Shown in pieces: positions 1 to 5,304 of a stretch of 7,018 nt of DNA; the stretch's first letter is position 1, and every line of letters starts with the position of its first letter. This DNA comes from Gammaproteobacteria bacterium (GTDB lineage: Bacteria; Pseudomonadota; Gammaproteobacteria; Chromatiales; Chromatiaceae), in contig JADWMH010000077.1 of NCBI GenBank assembly GCA_015767355.1, forward strand, positions 1,931 through 8,948, given 5' to 3'. Position numbers and translations under genes: made by a program. The notes below the pieces were generated by a model, which did not search any database, had not been told where the DNA came from, and saw only the letters and a program-made list of their open reading frames with translations.

Positions 1-671
1 TGCTGCCCGGGGCGCACAGGCTGTTGCAGGAAGCGTACGAAATAAAACGCATCGCCTCCAGCCTCTCGACCAGCGTTAGCGGCAAACTGACCATGGGCAC
101 CAGCCACCATATCGGACTGCATCGCCTGCCGCCGGTACTGAAAGCCTTTCATAAGCAATACCCGGAAGTCATCATAGATCTGCGTTTCATGGATTCAGAA
201 CAGGCTTGTCAGGCTGTCGAACAGGGAGAGCTGGAGCTTGCCATCGTGACCCTGCCATCCGCAAAACCGACGAATCTCGAGGTGCAGACAATCTGGATCG
301 ATCTTCTCGAAGTTGTCACAGCGGCTGACCATCCACTTGCAGCACAGCAACAGGCTGCGCTGAAAACACTTGCCGAATACCCCGCAGTCCTTCCCGGTCC
401 GCAGACCTATACACGCCAGATACTTCAACAGGAGTTGCAACGCCTGGGCCTGGAGCTCGACACAACATTGTCGACAAATTACCTGGAGACGCTGAAGATG
501 CTGGTCATCACAGGACTCGGCTGGTCACTGCTGCCGGCAACGATGATCGATCAATCACTTCATGTGCTGAAAACGGACCTCAGATTGGAACGCCGGCTGG
601 GTTCCGTCATTCACCGCAAACGCACCCTATCAAATGCCGTCAAAGCGATGTTAGCCATCGCTCACAACTGA
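1..671 (+). CDS. LysR-type transcriptional regulator, 3' part (effector-binding domain only)
   Basis: The reading frame is open from base 3 to the TGA at 669-671 and gives about 222 residues. It has no credible start in the window: the first possible start, a TTG at 24, lies inside continuous coding sequence, so the gene enters from the left. The visible part resembles the LysR substrate-binding domain. It begins with the typical linker and first strand (SGKLTMGTSHHIGLHRLPPV), followed by a segment ending FHKQYPEVIIDLRF, then QAVEQGELELAIVTLP, and a late LVITGLGWSLLPATMI segment, which is the family's usual G-x-G-hydrophobic-LP pattern. LysR proteins are about 300 residues long, so roughly the first 80, including the winged helix-turn-helix, are missing. 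Family members bind DNA as tetramers and respond to a small molecule. Neither the ligand nor the target can be read here, because the divergent neighbour that usually reveals the target is off the window. The family call is firm; the specificity is unknown. Confidence 0.9.
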   Translation, partial: LPGAHRLLQEAYEIKRIASSLSTSVSGKLTMGTSHHIGLHRLPPVLKAFHKQYPEVIIDLRFMDSEQACQAVEQGELELAIVTLPSAKPTNLEVQTIWIDLLEVVTAADHPLAAQQQAALKTLAEYPAVLPGPQTYTRQILQQELQRLGLELDTTLSTNYLETLKMLVITGLGWSLLPATMIDQSLHVLKTDLRLERRLGSVIHRKRTLSNAVKAMLAIAHN

Positions 672-700
672 ATGATGAACCACGGATGAACACAGATGCA

Positions 701-726
701 CACAGATACTATTGTGCCTTTTTTTT
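701..726 (+). terminator. weak candidate terminator after the LysR gene
   Basis: A short stem (CACAG 701-705 with TTGTG 712-716, including one G-U pair) is followed after CC by eight T residues at 719-726. The stem is only 5 bp and partly overlaps the left inverted repeat, so this would be a weak rho-independent terminator at best. Its position, 30 nt after the stop codon of the + strand gene, is suitable. Confidence 0.25.
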
Positions 727-730
727 AATC

Positions 731-759
731 TGGTAACTTTTCAATAACTCCGTGCATTG
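731..759 (+). repeat. dispersed 29-bp repeat, copy 1
   Basis: The sequence TGGTAACTTTTCAATAACTC followed by CGTGCATTG matches 24 of 29 positions of 4057-4085, in the cysS/cyclophilin intergenic region 3.3 kb away. Both copies lie outside genes and in the same orientation. This suggests a small dispersed intergenic repeat rather than chance. Its function is unknown. Confidence 0.5.
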
Positions 760-772
760 AATACATTTTGTT

Positions 773-866
773 AAAAAAAGATGTCATTGCGAGGAGCCGG
801 AGGTGACGCGGCAATCCGGTTTGGAGATTGCCGCAGCCGCAGTCGCTTAGGCTCCCTCGCAATGAC
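773..866 (-). terminator. candidate rho-independent terminator of the cysS-ispG-HIT operon, formed by the palindromic repeat
   Basis: Read on the - strand, the long palindrome ends in CTCGCAATGACA and is followed by TC and a run of seven T residues (A at 773-779 on the + strand). A strong GC-containing stem next to a T-run is the layout of an intrinsic terminator, and it faces transcription leaving the HIT gene, whose stop is at 1006. The hairpin is about 85 nt, longer than usual, and lies about 140 nt past the stop. The role is an inference from structure. Confidence 0.5.
782..866. repeat. REP-like palindromic repeat (TCATTGCGAG...CTCGCAATGA)
   Basis: The outer arms TGTCATTGCGAGGAGCC (782-798) and GGCTCCCTCGCAATGAC (850-866) are complementary apart from one or two positions. 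The inner arms GCGGCAATC (808-816) and GATTGCCGC (826-834) are perfectly complementary, leaving a 9-nt loop. The result is a two-tier hairpin. The motif TCATTGCGAGGAGC...GCGGCAATC is a familiar intergenic palindrome found in many bacterial genomes. A shortened relative lies at 6052-6080. Confidence 0.75.
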
Positions 867-899
867 GGCATTCACACGGGCTTTTTGAGAATTTACATA

Positions 900-960
900 A
901 TCTGTGTTTATCTGTGTAAATCTGTGGTAAAAGATCTGTGGTAAAAAATCTGTAGGCTGT
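900..960. repeat. five ATCTGT direct repeats at 10- and 14-bp spacing
   Basis: The word ATCTGT begins at 900, 910, 920, 934 and 948. The first two intervals are 10 bp and the last two exactly 14 bp. The 14-bp units read approximately ATCTGTGGTAAAAG. The first three copies form the right inverted-repeat arm; the last two extend beyond it, as if the arm end had been duplicated. No coding function is visible. Confidence 0.6.
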
Positions 961-968
961 AATTATTT

Positions 969-993
969 CTTTCGTAATTTTCGTGTCTTTCGT
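969..993. repeat. TTTCGT repeat, three copies at 9-bp period
   Basis: CTTTCGT (969-975), TTTTCGT (978-984) and CTTTCGT (987-993) recur every 9 bp. On the other strand this reads CCACGAAAGACACGAAAATT, which resembles a common intergenic repeat of proteobacteria. It sits directly downstream of the HIT gene stop codon at 1006-1008. Between this repeat and the ATCTGT series I see nothing else. Confidence 0.5.
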
Positions 994-1005
994 GGTTTAT
1001 TCCTG

Positions 1006-1437
1006 TTAATCCATCGTGATGTGCTGTTTGAGCCTGGATTTCAGTGATGCCTTGATGCGTTTGATCTCTACGTCGGAATATGGCTCTGATTGCTCCGCAC
1101 CCCACACCACTCCCGGCCAGCAATAGTCTGATGAATGCCTGCCGACGATGTGTACATGCAGTTGTTTGACGATGTTGCCGATCGCAGCAACATTGAGTTT
1201 CTCGATGGCAAACTCGCTGTTGATGAAGTGAGAGAGCAGATCGATCTCTTTGAGCAGCTGCTGCTGCTGCTCTCCAGGCAACTGGTAGATCTCCGTTGCC
1301 TTTGTTACTGGAACCAGGATAAACCAGGGAACCAGCGCATTGTTCATCAACAGCAACAGGCTGCAGTCGAGTTCACCAAGAATCAGGCAGTCACCGGCAA
1401 GTCGCGCATCCAGTTCAAAGCCATTAACATCAGGCAT
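1006..1437 (-). CDS. HIT (histidine triad) family protein
   Basis: This 143-residue protein belongs to the HIT superfamily of nucleotide hydrolases and transferases. It matches the small proteobacterial type that begins with FELDARLAGD and continues PWFILVPV (37-44), KLNVAAIGN (80-88) and the signature QLHVHIVGR (92-100). Aligned on Fhit-type proteins, the first triad histidine is Gln92. His94, the position of the catalytic nucleophile, and His96 are kept, so activity on a nucleotidyl substrate is plausible; the substrate is unknown. Trp107 and Trp112 follow in a WPGVVWG segment, another mark of this subgroup. I chose the ATG at 1437 over the one at 1461 because homologues start near FELD and a GAGAG lies 8 nt upstream. 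With this start the gene overlaps the end of ispG by 8 nt (ATGCCTGA), suggesting coupled translation. It is the last gene of the cysS operon. The family call is firm; the start is likely; the role is open. Confidence 0.88.
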   Translation of the reverse strand: MPDVNGFELDARLAGDCLILGELDCSLLLLMNNALVPWFILVPVTKATEIYQLPGEQQQQLLKEIDLLSHFINSEFAIEKLNVAAIGNIVKQLHVHIVGRHSSDYCWPGVVWGAEQSEPYSDVEIKRIKASLKSRLKQHITMD

Positions 1438-2629
1438 TGTAATGACTCTCGACATAGTCATTCAACAGCGTCATGAACTCCTGCGCGATATGGTCGCCTT
1501 TGAGGGTAGTAAATTTTCTACCGTCGACAAAAACAGGGGCTGCAGGAGACTCACCTGTTCCGGGAAGGCTGATGCCGATGTTGGCTTGCTTCGATTCCCC
1601 CGGCCCGTTGACGATACACCCCATCACGGCAACACTCATGTTTTCGACACCTGGATGCTGTTGTTTCCATACCGGCATGCTATCGCGCAGGTGCTCTTCG
1701 ATCTCTTTTGCCAACTCCTGGAAATAGGTGCTGGTTGTGCGTCCACAGCCAGGACAGGCGATAACCATCGGAGAGAAAGAACGCAGACCAAGTGACTGCA
1801 GAATCTGCTGTGCAACTTCCACCTCTTTGGTGCGCGGCTCTCCAGGCTCAGGCGTCAGGGAGACGCGGATGGTATCGCCAATGCCCTGCTGCAGCAGAAT
1901 CGCAAGCGCTGCTGTGGATGCCACGATACCGCGTGAACCCATGCCCGCTTCAGTCAATCCCAGATGCAGCGCATAATCACACTGCTGCGCCAGCTGCTGA
2001 TAGACGCTGATGAGATCCTGCACGCCGCTCATTTTGCAGGAGATTACAATTTTTTCAGCAGCAAGTCCGATCTTCTCAGCGCGTGCGGCGCTCTCCAGGG
2101 CAGAGACAACCATGATCTCATGCATCATCTCCTCGCTCTCTTTTGGTGAGGATGACTGCGCATTCTCATCCATCATGCGCGCCACCAGCTGCTTGTCGAG
2201 ACTTCCCCAGTTGACGCCGATGCGCACAGCCTTGTCATACTTGCAGGCCAGCTCGATCATGGTTGCAAACTGCGCATCCTTTTTCTCGCCGCTGCCGACA
2301 TTGCCCGGGTTGATGCGGTATTTTGCCAGCGCCCGGGCACACGCCGGGTAGTCGCTCAACAGGCGGTGGCCATTGAAGTGGAAATCACCGATCAACGGGA
2401 CCCGACAGTTGATTTTATCGAGTCCGTCACGTATCAGGGGAACTGCCCGTGCAGCCTCCTGGGTATTGACCGTGATGCGCACCAGTTCCGATCCTGCCTG
2501 CGCAAGTTCAGCAACCTGCTTTATGGTCGCTGGAATATCCTCGGTCGCTGTATTGGTCATCGACTGCACCACGATGGGTGCATTGCCGCCAACAATGACG
2601 CTGTCAATATTGACTGCTGTTGTTTTCAC
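1430..2629 (-). CDS. ispG: 4-hydroxy-3-methylbut-2-en-1-yl diphosphate synthase
   Basis: IspG (GcpE) converts 2-C-methyl-D-erythritol 2,4-cyclodiphosphate to HMBPP, the next-to-last step of the MEP route to isoprenoids, in the cytoplasm. It uses a [4Fe-4S] cluster and reduced flavodoxin or ferredoxin. The 399 residues show the TIM-barrel start VGGNAPIVVQSMTNT (13-27), RINPGNVG (105-112), LGLTEAG (223-229), and the cluster-binding C-terminal part: CPGC (Cys292, Cys295) and GCIVNGPGES with Cys338 and Glu345. E. coli IspG is about 372 residues. The extra length here lies around 145-175 and 310-330, as in the longer alpha/beta-proteobacterial type. The start is GTG at 2629, preceded 8 nt upstream by a strong GGAGG inside the last cysS codons. 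The GTGA overlap with cysS implies translational coupling. In E. coli ispG lies elsewhere, so its place here is a lineage feature. Confidence 0.96.
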   Translation of the reverse strand: MKTTAVNIDSVIVGGNAPIVVQSMTNTATEDIPATIKQVAELAQAGSELVRITVNTQEAARAVPLIRDGLDKINCRVPLIGDFHFNGHRLLSDYPACARALAKYRINPGNVGSGEKKDAQFATMIELACKYDKAVRIGVNWGSLDKQLVARMMDENAQSSSPKESEEMMHEIMVVSALESAARAEKIGLAAEKIVISCKMSGVQDLISVYQQLAQQCDYALHLGLTEAGMGSRGIVASTAALAILLQQGIGDTIRVSLTPEPGEPRTKEVEVAQQILQSLGLRSFSPMVIACPGCGRTTSTYFQELAKEIEEHLRDSMPVWKQQHPGVENMSVAVMGCIVNGPGESKQANIGISLPGTGESPAAPVFVDGRKFTTLKGDHIAQEFMTLLNDYVESHYNA

Positions 2630-2642
2630 GAGCCTCTCCTCC
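2626..2642 (-). promoter_or_regulatory. ispG ribosome binding site and GTGA stop-start overlap with cysS
   Basis: On the - strand the bases read GGAGGAGAGGCTCGTGA. The GGAGG (2642-2638) lies 8 nt before the GTG start at 2629-2627, and the cysS stop TGA is 2628-2626. The binding site is nearly a perfect match to the 16S rRNA tail and is encoded by the cysS codons for W-R-R. Ribosomes finishing cysS would be placed directly for ispG, which probably compensates for the GTG start. Confidence 0.8.
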
Positions 2643-4008
2643 AGGTGGTTCCCCGGGCGCTGTCTTCCAGAACCACGCCCTGTGACTGCAGCTCATCACG
2701 GATGCGGTCTGCCTCGGCCCAGTTTTTGTCCCTCTTGGCATCACTGCGCTGTTGTATCAGCGAGTCAATTTCTGCGTCGCTGAGACCGGACTCATCATCA
2801 CCTTTGAGGTAGTCATCAGGATGCTGCTGCAGTATTCCGAGGATGCCCCCGAGTTGTTTCAGCTGTGCTCCCAGGGCCGCTGCCTGCTGCAGATCACCCT
2901 TTCTCACCCGATTAATCTCCCGCGCCAGATCAAACATCGCAGCCAGCGCAACCGGTGTATTGAAATCATCATCCATGGCGGCCATAAATGCCTCAACAGC
3001 GGTTTCACCTCCTGCAGGCTGCGCCTCGGGAAGATCACGCAGCGCCGTGTAGAAACGCGTCAGAGCGCTGCGTGCATTGATCAAATGCTCCTCGTCATAG
3101 TTGAGCGGGCTGCGATACTGGCTGGTGAGAATGAAATAGCGCACCTCCTCGGCACGGTATTTCTCAAGAATTTCACGCACAGTGAAGAAATTGTTCAACG
3201 ACTTGGACATCTTCTCGTCATTGATGCGAACAAAACCATTGTGCATCCAGTAGTTGACGAAGTGTTCACCCGTAGCGCCTTCAGACTGGGCAATCTCGTT
3301 CTCATGATGCGGGAAGGTCAGGTCTGCGCCGCCGCCGTGAATATCAAAATGATTGCCAAGCACGTCGGTCGACATGGCGGAGCACTCGATATGCCATCCC
3401 GGTCGCCCCTTGCCCCAGGGCGAGTCCCATGAAGGTTCATCCGGCTTGGCGCTTTTCCACAAGGCAAAGTCCATGGGGTCGCGCTTGGCATCATCCGGTT
3501 CGACCCGAGCCCCGGCACGCAGATCCTCGATGGATTTACCGGAGAGTTTGCCATAGCCATCAAAACTGGCGACTGCATAGTAGACATCGCCATTCGCCGC
3601 AGCATAGGCGTGATCTTTTTTAACCAGTGCTTCGATCATGGCAATGATCTTGTCCATGAAATCCGTTGCGCGCGGTTCGGATGTCGGCGGCAGGATCCCC
3701 AGTGCATCCGAATCCTCATGCATGGCGTCGATAAAGCGCTGCGTCAGATCCATGAACGGCTCACCGTTTTCATTGGCGCGATTGATGATCTTGTCATCAA
3801 TATCCGTGATATTGCGCACGTAGTCGACCTCGTAACCGCGCTGCTGCAGGTAGCGGTAGACAACATCAAAAACAACCATCACCCTGGCATGCCCAAGATG
3901 ACACAGATCATAGACCGTCATACCGCACACATACATGCGCACCTTGCCGGGGTCGATGGAATTGAACTCCTCTTTATTACGCGTGAGGTCGTTATAGATA
4001 CGAAGCAT
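2626..4008 (-). CDS. cysS: cysteinyl-tRNA synthetase
   Basis: CysS attaches cysteine to tRNA-Cys in the cytoplasm; it is a class I aminoacyl-tRNA synthetase acting as a zinc-bearing monomer. The 460 residues compare with 461 in E. coli and align nearly throughout. The HIGH-type signature is HLGH (37-40) and KMSKS is at 266-270. The four zinc ligands are Cys28, Cys209, His234 and Glu238, and other family blocks are NITDIDDKII (66-75), GRPGWHIECSAM (201-212) and FDIHGGGADLTFPHHENEIA (221-240). The C-terminal tRNA-binding part ends VLEDSARGTTWRRGS. I start it at ATG 4008 (MLRIYNDLTR), which matches the E. coli start MLKIFNTLTR. The longer frame from a GTG at 4098 adds 30 residues without family support and would read through the control-region repeat. 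The ribosome site before 4008 is weak (ACGGGT). It is first in the operon with ispG and the HIT gene and diverges from the cyclophilin genes, as in E. coli. Confidence 0.97.
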   Translation of the reverse strand: MLRIYNDLTRNKEEFNSIDPGKVRMYVCGMTVYDLCHLGHARVMVVFDVVYRYLQQRGYEVDYVRNITDIDDKIINRANENGEPFMDLTQRFIDAMHEDSDALGILPPTSEPRATDFMDKIIAMIEALVKKDHAYAAANGDVYYAVASFDGYGKLSGKSIEDLRAGARVEPDDAKRDPMDFALWKSAKPDEPSWDSPWGKGRPGWHIECSAMSTDVLGNHFDIHGGGADLTFPHHENEIAQSEGATGEHFVNYWMHNGFVRINDEKMSKSLNNFFTVREILEKYRAEEVRYFILTSQYRSPLNYDEEHLINARSALTRFYTALRDLPEAQPAGGETAVEAFMAAMDDDFNTPVALAAMFDLAREINRVRKGDLQQAAALGAQLKQLGGILGILQQHPDDYLKGDDESGLSDAEIDSLIQQRSDAKRDKNWAEADRIRDELQSQGVVLEDSARGTTWRRGS

Positions 4009-4040
4009 GAAAGACCCGTTAGATTGACTTGAATACAAGT

Positions 4041-4070
4041 AGATAGCTAGTGAAAATGGTAACTTCTCAA
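4041..4070 (-). promoter_or_regulatory. candidate cysS operon promoter
   Basis: On the - strand a TTGAGA (4070-4065) is followed after 18 bp by CTATCT (4046-4041), about 33 nt before the cysS ATG. The -35 match is good and the -10 match is moderate. There is no T-box-like leader, and the leader is too short to hold one. The call rests on similarity to the sigma-70 consensus only. Confidence 0.3.
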
Positions 4071-4117
4071 CATATCCGTGCTTTGTTGGAGTCTGCACAG
4101 AGTTATTGAGATGTCAC
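4057..4117. repeat. imperfect inverted repeat in the divergent control region, including dispersed repeat copy 2
   Basis: The left arm 4059-4081 matches the reverse complement of the right arm 4095-4117 at 17 of 23 positions. The left arm is also part of the 29-bp repeat (4057-4085) that recurs at 731-759. Both arms carry TTGAGA, one on each strand, at equal distance from the centre near 4088. It could be a repeat element, an operator, or both. I have no evidence for a specific binding protein. Confidence 0.5.
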
Positions 4118-4133
4118 ATATCAGCTATATAGT
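4106..4133 (+). promoter_or_regulatory. candidate promoter of the cyclophilin-lpxH operon
   Basis: TTGAGA at 4106-4111 is followed after 16 bp by TATAGT at 4128-4133, a reasonable sigma-70 pair. Transcription would begin near 4140, leaving a leader of about 30 nt that contains AGGAGA (4158-4163), 6 nt before the ATG. A second AT-rich box, TATTAT at 4135-4140, lacks a good partner upstream. Confidence 0.4.
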
Positions 4134-4169
4134 GTATTATTTTCGCGATAATTTTTCAGGAGAAGATTC

Positions 4170-4781
4170 ATGAAACATCTATTATTGTCATTTTTACTGA
4201 TCTCACTCACCGCATTCGCCAGTGCTGAGTCTCAGCCGGAGAGTGATTCGGCAACGGCCAAGGAACCGGGAAAAGCATCAGACCCGGTGCAGATCGTGAT
4301 CTCTACCAGCAAGGGGGATATCGAACTGGAACTCTATCCGGACAAAGCCCCGAAAACCGTCGAAAATTTTCTCACATATGTCGACGAAGGCTTCTACGAG
4401 GGAACGATCTTTCATCGTGTCATCAATGGATTCATGATACAGGGCGGCGGTTTCGACTCTGAGTTCGAGAAGAAAAGGACACACATGCCTGTTGAAAATG
4501 AAGCAAAAAATGGTTTAAAAAATCAGCGCGGCACGATTGCCATGGCGCGCACCGCTGACCCCCATTCAGCCACAGCACAGTTTTTTATCAACCATAAAAA
4601 CAACACTGCGCTGGACTACCCGAGTCGTGACGGCTGGGGCTATTGCGTCTTCGGCAAAGTGACCGGAGGAATGGATGTGGTTGACGAAATCGCAAAAACA
4701 CCCACCGGCCCAAATAAGTTCATCCGCAGGGATGTTCCCAAGGAGACCATTGAAATCAAGAAAGTAACTGTTGTTAAATAA
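4170..4781 (+). CDS. ppiA: secreted cyclophilin-type peptidyl-prolyl cis-trans isomerase
   Basis: This enzyme speeds cis-trans isomerisation of X-Pro bonds in folding proteins. The 203 residues begin with a signal peptide: MK, a hydrophobic stretch (4-16) and an ASA site, so cleavage is predicted after Ala19 and the enzyme should act in the periplasm. A polar linker (20-39, rich in Ser, Glu and Lys) leads to the cyclophilin domain (about 40-203). Active-site residues are present: Arg83, Phe88, Met89 and Gln91 in FHRVINGFMIQ, and Phe138-Phe139 in SATAQFFIN. The position of the cyclosporin-contact Trp of human CypA is Phe161, as in E. coli cyclophilins, which bind the drug poorly. The GDIELEL, RGTIAMARTAD and VFGKV segments resemble E. 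coli PpiA. The ribosome site AGGAGA is good. It is the first gene of its operon, 31 nt before a cytoplasmic paralogue. The symbol reflects location and similarity; orthology to E. coli ppiA is not proven. Confidence 0.92.
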   Translation: MKHLLLSFLLISLTAFASAESQPESDSATAKEPGKASDPVQIVISTSKGDIELELYPDKAPKTVENFLTYVDEGFYEGTIFHRVINGFMIQGGGFDSEFEKKRTHMPVENEAKNGLKNQRGTIAMARTADPHSATAQFFINHKNNTALDYPSRDGWGYCVFGKVTGGMDVVDEIAKTPTGPNKFIRRDVPKETIEIKKVTVVK

Positions 4782-4812
4782 CCAATAACCCCCCTTAACC
4801 GAGAACAATCAG

Positions 4813-5304
4813 ATGATCAAATTTACAACCAACCATGGCGATATTCTCATCGATCTGAATGAAGAGAAAGCCCCCGTCAGCTGCGAAAATTTCAAGCAGT
4901 ATGTCACCGACGGCCACTATGACGGCACCATCTTTCATCGCGTCATCAAGGGCTTCATGATCCAGGGCGGCGGTTTCATGCCTGACATGATGCAGAAAGC
5001 AACCCGCGACAATATCGAGAATGAAGCCAAAAACGGCCTCAGCAACAAGCGGGGAACCCTTGCCATGGCGCGCACCATGGAGCCGCATTCAGCCAGCTCC
5101 CAGTTTTTCATCAATGTCAAAGACAACGACTTTCTCGACTATCCCGGACAGGATGGCTGGGGCTACTGCGTCTTTGCTGAAGTCACCGAAGGGATGGACG
5201 TAGTCGACAGCATCGAGCAGGTTACAACAGGCAACAGCGGCGGACACGGAGATGTCCCTGTAGAGCCTGTCGTCGTCGAAAAGGCCGAGATTGTTGATGC
5301 CTGA
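4813..5304 (+). CDS. ppiB: cytoplasmic cyclophilin-type peptidyl-prolyl cis-trans isomerase B
   Basis: The 163 residues have no signal peptide and closely match E. coli PpiB (164 residues), including the start M-x-x-F-x-TNHGDI, FHRVIKGFMIQGGGF (41-55), RGTLAMART (80-88), SQFFINV (96-102) and GWGYCVFAEV (115-124). Active-site residues are Arg43, Phe48, Gln51 and Phe98-Phe99. The enzyme isomerises prolyl bonds of cytoplasmic proteins. GAGAA at 4801-4805 is a modest ribosome site 7 nt before the ATG, and the 31-nt gap after the first cyclophilin holds no terminator, so the two are probably co-transcribed. The end overlaps lpxH by 8 nt. The ppiB-lpxH order next to a divergent cysS is the same as in E. 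coli, which supports the ppiB assignment for this copy rather than the preceding one. Confidence 0.95.
   Translation: MIKFTTNHGDILIDLNEEKAPVSCENFKQYVTDGHYDGTIFHRVIKGFMIQGGGFMPDMMQKATRDNIENEAKNGLSNKRGTLAMARTMEPHSASSQFFINVKDNDFLDYPGQDGWGYCVFAEVTEGMDVVDSIEQVTTGNSGGHGDVPVEPVVVEKAEIVDA

Larger units (their letters stand above)
679..928. repeat. MITE-like structure: 29-bp imperfect inverted repeats flanking a palindrome
   Basis: The left arm at 679-707 starts ACCACGGATGAACACAGATG. It matches the reverse complement of the right arm at 900-928 at 24 of 29 positions. Each arm is itself built from 10-bp steps of the word ACAGAT (ATCTGT on the other side). Between the arms lie the large palindrome at 782-866 and AT-rich sequence with no reading frame of note. 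CACAGAT-rich repeats of this kind occur between genes in many proteobacteria. I see no target-site duplication at the edges, so whether the whole 250 bp ever moved as one unit is an open inference. Confidence 0.55.

Noticed and set aside
24..671. A complete 215-residue gene starting at TTG 24
   Set aside because: The frame is open to the window edge, and the protein lacks the LysR DNA-binding domain, so the TTG is an internal leucine codon.
900..993. CRISPR array
   Set aside because: The repeats are 6-9 bp with 9-14 bp period, with no spacers of 25-40 bp and no cas genes.
672..1005. tRNA or small protein gene in the convergent gap
   Set aside because: The palindrome does not fold as a cloverleaf and has no T-loop motif; the short frames here consist of repeat sequence.
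1135..1795. + strand frames across the HIT gene and the ispG end
   Set aside because: They overlap two confident genes on the other strand and show no protein family features.
2752..3432. Long + strand frame of 226 codons antisense to cysS
   Set aside because: It lies wholly within a well-conserved gene, resembles no family I know and has no supporting ribosome site; it is a product of the codon bias of cysS.
4009..4098. N-terminal extension of cysS from GTG 4098
   Set aside because: The extra 30 residues have no counterpart in CysS, and they are encoded by the intergenic inverted repeat.
4009..4169. T-box or other riboswitch before cysS
   Set aside because: The leader is short and shows no T-box sequence or terminator/antiterminator pair.
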